This document shows positions 16,947 through 25,653 of a DNA stretch of 64,000 bases, in pieces (the first letter of the stretch is position 1; each line of letters starts with the position of its first letter). A program made the position numbers and the translations under genes. The notes under the pieces were generated by a model. That model ran no database searches. It saw only the letters and a list, made by a program, of their open reading frames with translations, and had not been told where the DNA came from. Source of the DNA: RPRB01 sp035543115 (GTDB taxonomy: Bacteria; Myxococcota; Myxococcia; Myxococcales; Myxococcaceae); NCBI GenBank assembly GCA_035543115.1, contig DATKKF010000021.1, positions 22,258 to 86,257 of the forward strand, given 5' to 3'.

Positions 16947-17035
16947 GGCCCGTCTCGGAACTCGCATCCGCCGCGCAGAGAGCCGTTCGCCGGGGGACCC
17001 TCCGCGCCGTCCTCGCACGAGGCCCTCCGCTCATC

Positions 17036-18781
17036 TCATCGCGCCCCCGCGAGACTCCGGACCGCGGCGGCGATCCCCTCCGGCGACAGGCCGATCTCCC
17101 GACGCTGCGTCCGGGCGTCCCCGTGCGGCACCGGCGTGTCCGGCAGGCCAAGGCTCCTCACCTGGGTCGAGATGCCGCGCGCGGCGAGCAGCTCGAGCAC
17201 CGCGCTCCCGAGCCCGCCGTGCACCGTCCCCTCCTCGACCGTGACGACGTGTCCGGTGGCACAGGCCTCCAGGACCGCCGCGGTGTCGAGCGGAGCCAGC
17301 ACCCGGACATCGAGCACTGAAGTCGGGACCTCCAGCCCCTGTGATGCCTCGAGCGCCGCGAGCCCCAGTGGTCCGAGGGAGAGAATGGCCGCCTCCGCAC
17401 CCTCGGACCGGCGGAGCCACCGCGCTCCTCGCACCGGGCCGGGCTCCAGCCGCAGCTGGGCCGGCGTGGTGGGCACGGTCCCCCGCGGGAAGCGGAACGC
17501 CGCGGGCCCGGGTCCGGCGAGCGCCGTGTCCAGCACCGGGTCCACGTCCTCACCGAAGGTCAGCGCGTACAGCTGGAGCCCGGGCAGCGGCCGCAGGAAC
17601 GCGAGATCGTACGTCCCCTGGTGCGTGGCGCCGTCGGCGCCCACCAGGCCCGCCCGGTCGATGGCGAAGGTGACCGGCAGCCCGGGCAGCACCACGTCGT
17701 GGATGACCTGGTCGAGGGCACGCTGCAGGAAGGTGCTGTAGATGCAGACCACCGGCCGGAGCCCACCGGCGGCGAGGCCGGCGGCCAGCGTCACCGCGTG
17801 CTGCTCGGCGATTCCGGCGTCGTGCACCCGGGGACCGAAGCGCGCCGCGAGTCCGGTCAGCGAGGAGCCCTCGAGCATCGCCGGCGTCACCACCACCACC
17901 CGCGGGTCGCGCTCCATCGCCCGGCCCAGCGAGGCCGCCACCGCGTCGGACCAGGTGGGCTGGCCGTGGCGGCTGCGGACCAGCTTGCCGTCGCGCAGCT
18001 CGTACGGCCCCATCGCGTGCCCACGGGTCGCGACGTCCGCCTCGGCCTCGGCGAGCCCCCGTCCCTTCTCGGTCCGCACGTGCACCAGCACCGGCCGGCG
18101 GCTCCGGCGCGCCTCGGTCAGCGCCGGGACGAGCTCGCCCAGCGCGTGCCCGTCCACCGGTCCGAGATGGGTGAAGCCCAGCGCCTCGAAGAAGGCGCGC
18201 GCGCCGGGACCGGCGAGCATCCGGGGCACCGCGCCCACGTTGGCCGAGATGGACATCCCGTTGTCGTTCAGCACCACGACCAGCGGAAGCCCGCAGGCCC
18301 CGGCGTCGTTCAGGCCCTCGAAGGTGAGCCCGCCGGTGAGCGCCCCGTCGCCGAGGACGGCCACCGCCCGCCCCGGCGCCCCGGTGCGCACCCGGGCCTG
18401 CGCCATTCCGAGCGCGGCGCTGACCGCGGTGCAGGCGTGCCCGGCGGGGAAGGCGTCGAACGGGCTCTCGCGCGGGTCGAGGAACGGGGCGACGCCGCCC
18501 TCCTGCCGGAGCGTGTGCATCCGCGGGCCCCGGCCGGTGAGGAGCTTGTGGGCGTAGGCCTGGTGCCCGACGTCGAAGACCAGGTCGTCCTCCGGCGCGT
18601 GGAACACGCGATGGAGCGCGACGATCAGCTCCACCGCCCCGAGCGAGGCACCGAGGTGGCCCCCCACCTGGCCGCAGATGGAGATGATGGCCTCGCGCAG
18701 CTCGGCGCAGAGCCTCGGGAGCTCGCTCTCGGGCAGCGCGCGCACGTCCCTGGGCGACAGGACGCGCCCGAGCAGCGTCAC
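17036..18781 (-). CDS. dxs: 1-deoxy-D-xylulose-5-phosphate synthase
   Basis: A 581-residue thiamin-diphosphate enzyme that condenses pyruvate and glyceraldehyde 3-phosphate, the first step of the MEP isoprenoid pathway. Visible: the N-terminal GGHLGASLGAVELIVALH and FDVGHQAYAHKLLTGR, the ThDP/Mg motif GDGALTGG followed by NDNGMSISANVG, the transketolase-like AGIAEQHAVTLAAGLA and IDRAGLVGADGATHQG, and the C-terminal domain. It is about 40-50 residues shorter than most Dxs proteins, mainly in the central loop after GRG and at the N-terminus. GTG start overlaps the ispA stop (GTGA), so synthesis is coupled to the prenyltransferase it feeds. Confidence 0.95.
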   Translation of the reverse strand: MTLLGRVLSPRDVRALPESELPRLCAELREAIISICGQVGGHLGASLGAVELIVALHRVFHAPEDDLVFDVGHQAYAHKLLTGRGPRMHTLRQEGGVAPFLDPRESPFDAFPAGHACTAVSAALGMAQARVRTGAPGRAVAVLGDGALTGGLTFEGLNDAGACGLPLVVVLNDNGMSISANVGAVPRMLAGPGARAFFEALGFTHLGPVDGHALGELVPALTEARRSRRPVLVHVRTEKGRGLAEAEADVATRGHAMGPYELRDGKLVRSRHGQPTWSDAVAASLGRAMERDPRVVVVTPAMLEGSSLTGLAARFGPRVHDAGIAEQHAVTLAAGLAAGGLRPVVCIYSTFLQRALDQVIHDVVLPGLPVTFAIDRAGLVGADGATHQGTYDLAFLRPLPGLQLYALTFGEDVDPVLDTALAGPGPAAFRFPRGTVPTTPAQLRLEPGPVRGARWLRRSEGAEAAILSLGPLGLAALEASQGLEVPTSVLDVRVLAPLDTAAVLEACATGHVVTVEEGTVHGGLGSAVLELLAARGISTQVRSLGLPDTPVPHGDARTQRREIGLSPEGIAAAVRSLAGAR

Positions 18782-19662
18782 GTGCTCCGCTCCACGGCGT
18801 AGCGGGCGAGCGCGCCCAGCGGCCCCGGCGAGGGCTCGAGCGCCCTCACCGCCCGGAACGCCTCGGCCACCAGGGCCCGGCCGCGGGCGCGCGAGGCCTC
18901 GAGCCCCAGCACCGCCGGGTAGGTGTGCCGGCCGGCGGCCGCATCCGCGCCGGTGGGCTTGCCCATCGCCTCCGCCGAGGAGGTCACGTCGAGCACGTCG
19001 TCGGCGATCTGGAATGCGAGGCCCACCGCGTCCCCGTAGCGCTCCGCCGCGGAGATCTGGAGGTGGGTCCCTCCCTCGGCCACCACGCCCAGCGTGCAGG
19101 CCGCGCGGAGCAGCGCCCCGGTCTTCGCCCGGTGCAGGCGGGTGAGGTACGCCTCCTCGGCCGGGCGGTCCTCGGCGATGTCCAGCACCTGGCCGCCCAC
19201 CATGCCCACCGCGCCCGCGGCCTGCGCGAGTCGCGCCACCAGCGCGGCCCGCTGGGGTTCGGGCCCGGTGGCGAGCAAGGCGAAGGCCTCGGTGAGCAGC
19301 GCGTCGCCGGCGAGGATGGCCATCGCCTCGCCGTGCACTTTGTGACTGGTGGGGCGGCCGCGGCGGAGATCGTCGTTGTCCATCGCCGGCAGGTCGTCGT
19401 GCACCAGGCTGTAGGTGTGGATGTACTCCAGCGCGCAGGCGGCGTCCTCGGCCGCGGTGCCCGGCGTCCCGCCCTTGACCGCCTCGGCGAAGGCGAGACA
19501 CAGCAGCGGCCGGAGCCGCTTTCCGCCGGCGAGGAGTGAGTACCCCATCGCCTCCACCAGGCGCCGCGGGGCAGCCTCGAGCCGCCGCAGGCGATCGGCG
19601 AGCAGCGCCTCGACGCGGGCGCCCTGGGCCTGGATCCATGGCTCGAGCTGGAAATCACTCAT
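18778..19662 (-). CDS. ispA: trans-prenyl diphosphate synthase (FPP/GGPP synthase)
   Basis: A 294-residue all-helical enzyme that condenses isopentenyl diphosphate with allylic diphosphates. The first Asp-rich motif is DDLPAMDNDDLRRGRPT and the second is FQIADDVLD; LLAGGKRLRP near the N-terminus is the usual IPP-binding Lys/Arg region. Chain length (C15 or C20) cannot be told with certainty. ATG 19662 is chosen because GGAGGGA lies 7 bases upstream; a GTG seven codons earlier would overlap that site. It sits between xseB and dxs, a conserved block. Confidence 0.93.
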   Translation of the reverse strand: MSDFQLEPWIQAQGARVEALLADRLRRLEAAPRRLVEAMGYSLLAGGKRLRPLLCLAFAEAVKGGTPGTAAEDAACALEYIHTYSLVHDDLPAMDNDDLRRGRPTSHKVHGEAMAILAGDALLTEAFALLATGPEPQRAALVARLAQAAGAVGMVGGQVLDIAEDRPAEEAYLTRLHRAKTGALLRAACTLGVVAEGGTHLQISAAERYGDAVGLAFQIADDVLDVTSSAEAMGKPTGADAAAGRHTYPAVLGLEASRARGRALVAEAFRAVRALEPSPGPLGALARYAVERST

Positions 19663-19763
19663 CGCAGGCTCCCTCCGGGGCACCGCTCGACCAGCTCACG
19701 CATCCGTCCGAGGAGCCGGGTCGAAATCGATCGGCTTGGTGACGTCGCCGTCCGCCCCCACCG

Positions 19764-20060
19764 TCAGAACGGGATGTCGTCATCGTCGCTGGCCGCCGGG
19801 GCGGGCTTCGACGGCGCGCCCCGGGTGGGCTCGAGAGGGACGGTCCGGTCCCCGCCCTTGTGCTCCAGAAGCTCCTGTACGCGGCGCTCCGCCTGCTGGA
19901 GGAGGGCCTCTCCGCGCTTCACCAGCTCGATGCCCTTCTCGAACTCCTCGAGTGAGTCCTCGAGGCTGAGCTGCCCGTCCTCGAGCTTCTTCACCACCTC
20001 CTCGAGGCGGTCTACGACGTCGCTGTAGCGCTCGCTGGACGGCTCTTCTCGGGTGGCCAC
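19764..20060 (-). CDS. xseB: exodeoxyribonuclease VII small subunit
   Basis: A 98-residue protein with the XseB helical hairpin: YSDVVDRLEEVVKKLEDGQLSLEDSLEEFEKGIELVKRGEALLQQAERRVQELL. It binds several-fold to XseA to form exonuclease VII, which degrades single-stranded DNA from both ends. A short Pro/Ala linker and an acidic tip DDDDIPF follow the hairpin, making it slightly longer than the usual 65-85 residues. It lies 44 bases downstream of xseA. Confidence 0.93.
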   Translation of the reverse strand: MATREEPSSERYSDVVDRLEEVVKKLEDGQLSLEDSLEEFEKGIELVKRGEALLQQAERRVQELLEHKGGDRTVPLEPTRGAPSKPAPAASDDDDIPF

Positions 20061-20104
20061 GGGAACCTGGCTCTACCGCCGGGCCGGGCGAGGCGCAACC
20101 GCCG

Positions 20105-22039
20105 TCAGTCCTCTGTCCGTCCGCCCCCGTCACCGCCGGGCTTGACCCGCGTGACGGTGGCCTCGGCCTCGTCGCAGCTGGAGAGCGAGGTGCAGCCGGG
20201 CGGCGCCCAGCGGAGCGTCAGCGTGGCCCCGCGCTGCAGCTCGCCAGCCCGGCGCACCAGGTGCCCGTCGCCCGTCCGGTACACCACGGCGTAGCCCCGG
20301 GCCATCACCCGGAGCGGGCTCAGCCCGTCGAGGCGGCCGGCGCACATCTCGGCCGCGCGCTTCGCCTCGACCAGGCGGGCCCGCACGGCGCGCTCGAGCC
20401 GCGCCCGCGCCTCGGCCACCGGCGCCCTGGCCGCCCCGAGCCGCCGCTCCCCGTGCTGCCGGAGCCGCGAGGTCAGGCCGGCGAGCCGCGTCCGGGCCCG
20501 GGCCAGATCGACGTCGGGCGCCCTCCGCTCGAGCCGCTGCCGCTGCGAGACCAGCCCCGCCGCCTCGAGCGCGAGCCGGGCCCGCTGGACCTCGGCCAGC
20601 CTCCAGCGCAACCGGTCCAGTTGGGCGCGGCGCTCGCCGAGCAACGCCTCGGGCCGGAACCGTTCCAGCCGGCGACGGAGCTCCATCAGCTGGGCGCGCT
20701 CGCCCCGGAGCCGCTCGGTCCACAGCCGCCCGAGCGCCCGCTCCTGCTCGATGAGGGCGTGGCGGTGCCGGGTGACGTCTTGCCGCGGGTCGCGCAGTCG
20801 CCGCTCGTGCTGCCGGAGGCGCTCGCGGGCGCGGGACACGGCCCCCCCGGCCGCCTGGCGGAGGCGGGTGCGCGCGGTGCGGAGATCGTCCAGCAGCGCC
20901 TCGAGCTCGGGCGCGAGCAGCTCGGCGGCGGCGCTGGGGGTGGGGGCGCGCGCGTCGGCCACGAAGTCGGCGATGGTGAAATCGACCTCGTGCCCCACGG
21001 CCGAGACCACCGGCACCGGGCTCGCGGCGATGGCCCGGGCAACGGCCTCCTCGTTGAAGGTCCAGAGGTCCTCGGCGCTGCCGCCGCCGCGGGTGACGAC
21101 GATCACGTCCACGTCCGACCGGGCGAGCCGCTGGAGCGCGCGCACCACCTCGTCCGCCGCGCCGGGGCCCTGCACCCGGGCGTGGCAGAGGAGGACGGAG
21201 AGACGTGGGTTCCGCCGGTGGAGCACCCGGAGGAAGTCGTGCAGCGCCGCCCCCGAGCGGCTGGTGACGACGCCGATGCGCCAGGGCAGGAAGGGCAGCG
21301 GCCGCGGCGGGCGGAGCCGCTTCTCGCCCATCAGGCCCTCGGCGGTCAGCCGGTCGCGGAGCTGGGCGAAGGCGATGGCCAGCGCGCCGGCGCCCGAGGG
21401 CTCGATGCGCTGGACGATGAGGTTGTACTGCCCGGCCTTCTCGTAGACGTCGAGGTTGCCCTCGGCGATGACCTCCATCCCCTCCTCCAGCCGGAACCGG
21501 AGGCGCTGAACGACGCTGGCCCAGATCTTCACGTCGATGGAGGCGCCGGCGTCCTTCAGCTTGAAGAAGAGGTGGCCGCTGGCGTGGAGCCCGCGGAAGT
21601 TGCTGACCTCGCCGCGGACCAGCACCCGGCGGAACCCCTCGGCCAGCACCCCCTTCACCGCCTGGGTGAGCTGGGTGACGGTGAGCACCACCCGCTCGGG
21701 GGGCCGGACGGCCGGCGTGGACGCGGGGGTCTCGATGCGCACCACCTCGGTGGTCGAGGTCCAGCGAACGGAGGCACCCCGCTCGCGCGGGCGGGAGGGT
21801 GCGAGGTCGACCCGGACGGTCTCGCGGCTCACGGCGAGCTCGGCCCGGGGCTCTGGCTCGAGCGGCGCCGGCACCAGGTCGGCAGGAGGCTCGAACTCGC
21901 CCGGAGGCTCTGGGGCCGGCGGCCGGGCGGCGGGGACCGAGGGCGCCCGCTCGACCCGCGACTCGGGCTGACCGAAGAGGTCTCCCTGCAGCGTCGAGGG
22001 CGCGGGCGGGACGAGGCTCTTGACCTTCTTCACGGGCAC
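20105..22039 (-). CDS. xseA: exodeoxyribonuclease VII large subunit with long N-terminal extension
   Basis: A 644-residue protein, longer than the usual 400-460. The first about 105 residues are a Pro/Glu/Ala-rich extension with no recognisable fold. Residues about 110-200 are the OB-fold ssDNA-binding domain (VLTVTQLTQAVKGVL, VRGEVSNFRGLHASGHLFFKLKD). Residues about 220-400 are the catalytic domain (IGVVTSRSGAALHDFL, VIVVTRGGGSAEDLWTFNEE, VSAVGHEVDFTIADFVADARAPTPSAAAE). A long helical coiled-coil region carries the XseB-binding part and ends at LSPLRVMARGYAVV. GTG 22039 has GGAG upstream; a second GTG two codons downstream is possible. Confidence 0.92.
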   Translation of the reverse strand: MPVKKVKSLVPPAPSTLQGDLFGQPESRVERAPSVPAARPPAPEPPGEFEPPADLVPAPLEPEPRAELAVSRETVRVDLAPSRPRERGASVRWTSTTEVVRIETPASTPAVRPPERVVLTVTQLTQAVKGVLAEGFRRVLVRGEVSNFRGLHASGHLFFKLKDAGASIDVKIWASVVQRLRFRLEEGMEVIAEGNLDVYEKAGQYNLIVQRIEPSGAGALAIAFAQLRDRLTAEGLMGEKRLRPPRPLPFLPWRIGVVTSRSGAALHDFLRVLHRRNPRLSVLLCHARVQGPGAADEVVRALQRLARSDVDVIVVTRGGGSAEDLWTFNEEAVARAIAASPVPVVSAVGHEVDFTIADFVADARAPTPSAAAELLAPELEALLDDLRTARTRLRQAAGGAVSRARERLRQHERRLRDPRQDVTRHRHALIEQERALGRLWTERLRGERAQLMELRRRLERFRPEALLGERRAQLDRLRWRLAEVQRARLALEAAGLVSQRQRLERRAPDVDLARARTRLAGLTSRLRQHGERRLGAARAPVAEARARLERAVRARLVEAKRAAEMCAGRLDGLSPLRVMARGYAVVYRTGDGHLVRRAGELQRGATLTLRWAPPGCTSLSSCDEAEATVTRVKPGGDGGGRTED

Positions 22040-22101
22040 GGACGGAGGCTCCAGTCGACGGAGTATGCCGTGGGACTGACGCTGGCCGCCTCCCCCGGCG
22101 C

Positions 22102-23424
22102 TCAGCGCTCCGGCACCTCGGCCGGCAGCTGGACCGAGAAGCCCCGGGCGATCTCCGCCGCCCGCTTCGCCTCGGGGGTGCCGGGGAACTCGCGGCCGAC
22201 GATGGAGCAGTGGAGGACGGCGTCCGGCCCGCGCTGCAGCGACGCATCGATCTCGCACCGCTCCAGCAGGAGAGCCTTGCGCTCGTCGCCCTTCGTGGTC
22301 TCCAGCTGGCGGCGGATCTCGGCGAGCCGCGCCCGCTTCTCGGGTGAGCCCATCCCCACGCGCATGGGCTGCACGGGGACCACCTTCGGGGCCAGCGCGA
22401 CGGGCGCCGGAGCCCCGTCCTTGGTGCCGGAGGGAGCGGACGCCGCCTGGTGGAGCGACCCGGCGGGCGAGGCAGGCTCGGCATCTGCGGAGGCTCGGCC
22501 GCGCTCGGATTTCGCGAGGGCCTCGTTCAGCGGCGCAGCAGCGACCTTCGCCGGGTCCTCCGTCCGCATGGCTTCCGCGCTCCTGGCTTCGGCGGCCGGC
22601 GCCTGGCCCACGGTGGCGCTCTTCTTCGCGGCGAAGGCCTCTGCACCGGCGACGGTGCCTGCCCCCGCGACGCTCGACGCCCCCGCGCCCCCGGCCGTCC
22701 GCGGAGCGGAGATGCTCGCCCCGCCGAGCTGTCCGGAGACGTTCAACCGAGCAACGGACCGATCCGCCGCAATGTCGTCGGCGCGGACTTGCTCGGGCGG
22801 CAGGGCCGAGGGCCTTCGATCGGCCGGGGCGTCGAGCTTCGCCAGCTCCTTCTGCTTCGCCTCGGGTTCCCCGACCCGGGGCGCGGATGCGCGCGACTCC
22901 TCGAGCACGGCTCGCCCGCCCTTCCCCACCACCGCCGCGGCGGGCGGCGAGGCCGGAGCCTTCATCGCCCTCTCGCGATCCGCCTCGTCCCGAGCGCTGC
23001 TCCCCTGGGCCGGTGCTCGGGGCACGTCCGCCCGGGCCAGGGTGTCCGAGGCCGGGGCTGCCGGCACCTGCGCGACGCTCTTCGCCTGCTTCTGCGGCGC
23101 GGGAAGCACGAGCCACACCACGGCGAGCGCCGCGGCCGCCGAGAGAATGCCCAGGATGCGCAGACCACCGCGCCGCGACCGGGCTCGGGCCGCGGCCTGT
23201 TCCCCGTAGGCCAGGAGCGAGTCCAGCCCGCGAATGGGAGGCCGCTCGGCCGGAACGGAGCGAAGCGCGCTCCGGACCTCGGCGATGCCGTCGAGCACGC
23301 TGCGGCAGCGGGGACAGCCGTCGACGTGCTGGCGAAGCCTGCGGGCCTCCGACGCCGGGACCTCGCCGTACGCCAGCTCGAGCAGCCGGTCGTCGTGGGG
23401 ATGGGTGGACACGGGGGGCGTCAT
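22102..23424 (-). CDS. membrane-anchored zinc-finger anti-sigma factor
   Basis: A 440-residue protein that starts by overlapping the ECF sigma stop (ATGA, 23421-23424). Residues about 8-50 are a zf-HC2/ZAS anti-sigma domain with the His-x3-Cys-x2-Cys site (QHVDGCPRC). One transmembrane helix lies at about 88-108 (ILGILSAAAALAVVWLVLPA). The periplasmic part is a very long Ala/Ser/Pro-rich low-complexity region (about 110-350), then a short helical domain at about 365-430 containing LAEIRRQLETTKGDERKALLLERCEIDASLQRGPDAVL. It is expected to hold the neighbouring sigma factor inactive until an envelope signal arrives. The signal is unknown. Confidence 0.85.
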   Translation of the reverse strand: MTPPVSTHPHDDRLLELAYGEVPASEARRLRQHVDGCPRCRSVLDGIAEVRSALRSVPAERPPIRGLDSLLAYGEQAAARARSRRGGLRILGILSAAAALAVVWLVLPAPQKQAKSVAQVPAAPASDTLARADVPRAPAQGSSARDEADRERAMKAPASPPAAAVVGKGGRAVLEESRASAPRVGEPEAKQKELAKLDAPADRRPSALPPEQVRADDIAADRSVARLNVSGQLGGASISAPRTAGGAGASSVAGAGTVAGAEAFAAKKSATVGQAPAAEARSAEAMRTEDPAKVAAAPLNEALAKSERGRASADAEPASPAGSLHQAASAPSGTKDGAPAPVALAPKVVPVQPMRVGMGSPEKRARLAEIRRQLETTKGDERKALLLERCEIDASLQRGPDAVLHCSIVGREFPGTPEAKRAAEIARGFSVQLPAEVPER

Positions 23425-24122
23425 GCCACCCGACCTCCGGCAGGCGCATCGATGCCCGCCTCGGTCAGACGCGTCCGCAACGCCTCGAGCGCGTAGCGCA
23501 TCCGGCTCTTCACCGTCGGCTCGGGGGCGCCGGTCATGCGGGCGATCTCGTGGAAGGGAATGCCGGCCATCTCGCGGAGGAGGAACACCTCACGCTGGGC
23601 GTCGGGGAGACCGGAGATGGCGGCCTCGAGCACCGGGCGGAGCTCGGACGATCCGGCGGCGCGCTCCGGATCGTGCGCCTCGGTCGACAGCCGGTCGGCC
23701 TCCAGCGGCTCGGCGGCGCGCGCTCGCTCTCGTCGTGCTCCATCCACGCAGGCATTCCTTGCAATGGTGTACAGCCAGGTGGTGAACCGCGCACGCGGAC
23801 TCCAGTCGCTCGACGCACGGACCACCTTCAGCCACGTCTCCTGGAGGATGTCCTCCGCTCGCGCCCGGTCCTGCGTCCACCGCAGGACGAAGGCGAACAC
23901 CGCCCCCCGGTGCCGCCGCACCAGCTCCGGGAAAGCCCGGGCGTCACCCCGCTGGAACCGCCGCATCAGGACCTCGTCGGGGGTCGTGTCGTCGGGCGTG
24001 TCGATGCGGCCTCCGCCGGTGCTCCGCTCATGGACCCTGGAACGCGAGGGGTGAGCCCATGGATCTACCGCCGGGGCAGAGTTTGGCAGCCTGCCTGGTG
24101 GGCTGTCATGGGAGAGAGCCAA
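23421..24122 (-). CDS. ECF-type RNA polymerase sigma factor
   Basis: A protein of up to 233 residues with sigma region 2 (LMRRFQRGDARAFPELVRRHRGAVFAFVLRWTQDRARAEDILQETWLKVVRA, then FTTWLYTIARNACVD) and region 4 (LPDAQREVFLLREMAGIPFHEIARMTGAPEPTVKSRMRYALEALR). It directs RNA polymerase to promoters of an envelope-linked regulon and is controlled by the coupled anti-sigma factor. The reading frame offers only TTG 24122 (GGAG 4 bases upstream) before the domain; that start overlaps the preceding lipoprotein gene by 17 bases. The N-terminal 45 residues have no family counterpart, so the start is uncertain. Confidence 0.88.
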   Translation of the reverse strand: MALSHDSPPGRLPNSAPAVDPWAHPSRSRVHERSTGGGRIDTPDDTTPDEVLMRRFQRGDARAFPELVRRHRGAVFAFVLRWTQDRARAEDILQETWLKVVRASSDWSPRARFTTWLYTIARNACVDGARRERARAAEPLEADRLSTEAHDPERAAGSSELRPVLEAAISGLPDAQREVFLLREMAGIPFHEIARMTGAPEPTVKSRMRYALEALRTRLTEAGIDAPAGGRVA

Positions 24123-24867
24123 CCTGCTCCACCGGCACGCCGGGGGGAGGCTCGGGAGTGAAGAGGGATGCGTCCGGCTGCTCGCCCAGCCGGGTGTCGG
24201 TGTACTGCAGCGCCACCGAGCCCTGGCCGGCGAAGGTGATCGAGCGAGGGAAGGGCGTGCCGCGGACGTCCTCGAACGCCTCGAAGGTCAGCATGTAGCC
24301 GCCCGGCCCGTCGACCCGGCTGCGCACCACGCGCCTTCGCGCCGGGTCCACCCAGAGCTCCTGGGTTCGGCCGCCGGCGTGGAGGATGACGCGGAAGAGG
24401 TTCTCCTCGGCATCGACCGCGAGCGCTGGCGCTGGGTCCAGCAGACGGGGGGCCCGGCCGAGGAGCATCGAGACCAGCTGCTCGGGCGGGAGCGAGATGG
24501 GGAGCACCCGCGAGACGTTCTCGGCGGTGGCCGCGCCGCGCTGCCAGACGCCGGCATCGGAGGCGAACATCACGAAGCGCTGACCATCCGAGATGAGGAT
24601 TCCGGATGGCTTGCCGAAGAAATCGAGCACCTCGAGGTGCACGGACGCCGGCACCGCGGCGGCCACGAAGAGCTGGACGTTGCCCTTCTTCGAGCGGGCG
24701 TCTACACGGGCCTTGGCCTGGCTCTGCAGCCGGCCGACCTGGGCATCGACGGCGTCCACCTCGGCGAGCAACGCCGTGGCGTCCGGGGGAGGGGCGCTGC
24801 GGAGGTCCACCCGCGGAGGACAGCCGGCGAGCAAGAGTAGGAACAACGGCAGGCCACGCCTGTTCAT
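24106..24867 (-). CDS. LolB/DUF4292-like outer-membrane lipoprotein
   Basis: A 253-residue lipoprotein: signal peptide MNRRGLPLFLLLLAGC with lipidated Cys at 16. The mature domain is beta-rich and follows the pattern of LolB/DUF4292-type proteins (about residues 40-230: QSQAKARVDARSKKGNVQLFVAAAVPASVHLEVLDFFGKP, then ILISDGQRFVMFAS, and PFPRSITFAGQGSVALQYTD near the end). Such proteins bind lipid or lipoproteins at the envelope. It is transcribed divergently from exbB (51-base gap) and overlaps the ECF sigma gene, so it may be in the same transcription unit as the sigma/anti-sigma pair. Confidence 0.6.
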   Translation of the reverse strand: MNRRGLPLFLLLLAGCPPRVDLRSAPPPDATALLAEVDAVDAQVGRLQSQAKARVDARSKKGNVQLFVAAAVPASVHLEVLDFFGKPSGILISDGQRFVMFASDAGVWQRGAATAENVSRVLPISLPPEQLVSMLLGRAPRLLDPAPALAVDAEENLFRVILHAGGRTQELWVDPARRRVVRSRVDGPGGYMLTFEAFEDVRGTPFPRSITFAGQGSVALQYTDTRLGEQPDASLFTPEPPPGVPVEQVGSLP

Positions 24868-24918
24868 GGGCAGCGAAAACCACGTAACGTCGGTAAAGCT
24901 CAAGGATTTGAGGGCGGA

Positions 24919-25641
24919 ATGACCTTCGAAGAGTTGTCCCACTACCTGCGCCTGGGTGGCGCGACGCTGGCGATCATCCTCGCCGCGTCGGTGCTCGCCA
25001 TCGGGGTGGCCGTGGAGCGGTGGATTGCGCTGTGGAACATCTCCGCGAACTCCCGGGCCCTCACCGATGCCGTGGGCCGGCACCTCCTCCGCGGGGACCT
25101 CTCGGCGGCGAAGAGCACCGTGGAGCGCTCGGACACGCTCCTGGCGGACGTCTACCGGATGGGCTTCGAGCGGCTCGAGCGCAGCCGGACGGTGACGCCC
25201 GGGGTGGAGGCGGCGGTCGAGCGCGAGCGGGCACAGCTGGGCCTGCGGATGAAGAAGAACCTCTGGATCCTCGGCACCATCGGGGCGACCACCCCGTTCG
25301 TGGGCCTCTTCGGCACGGTGGCCGGCATCATGCGGAGCTTCCGGGAGCTGGGCCTGGACGTGGAGGCCGGCGGGACGGGCGGCACGGCGGCGGTGATGAC
25401 CGGCATCTCCGAGGCGCTGGTGGCGACGGCGGCCGGCATCCTGGTGGCAGTCGAGGCGGTCATCCTCTTCAACTACTTCCAGTCGCGCATCTCCCGGCTG
25501 AACGTGGAGATGCGGCTCCAGATCGAGGAGTTCATGGAGCTGCTCCGCGAGCGGCCCAGCGGGCCGGCGCATCCCGAGCCGGCGCAGCCGTCGCTGGCCC
25601 CCACCCCACTGCCCGCCGTCACCACGGCCGGCGCGAACTAG
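24919..25641 (+). CDS. exbB: MotA/TolQ/ExbB proton-channel family protein
   Basis: A 240-residue inner-membrane protein with three membrane helices: about 15-32 (ATLAIILAASVLAIGVAV), about 115-140 (LGTIGATTPFVGLFGTVAGIM, the conserved TolQ/ExbB helix) and about 160-185 (ISEALVATAAGILVAVEAVILF). The long cytoplasmic loop and the GLFGTVAGIM and EALVATAAG motifs define the family. With ExbD it forms the proton-driven motor that powers TonB or Tol proteins. A Pro/Ala tail ends the protein. It is followed 12 bases later by exbD. TolQ is the alternative name; no tolA or tolB is nearby. Confidence 0.9.
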   Translation: MTFEELSHYLRLGGATLAIILAASVLAIGVAVERWIALWNISANSRALTDAVGRHLLRGDLSAAKSTVERSDTLLADVYRMGFERLERSRTVTPGVEAAVERERAQLGLRMKKNLWILGTIGATTPFVGLFGTVAGIMRSFRELGLDVEAGGTGGTAAVMTGISEALVATAAGILVAVEAVILFNYFQSRISRLNVEMRLQIEEFMELLRERPSGPAHPEPAQPSLAPTPLPAVTTAGAN

Positions 25642-25653
25642 GGGCTGAGGCGG

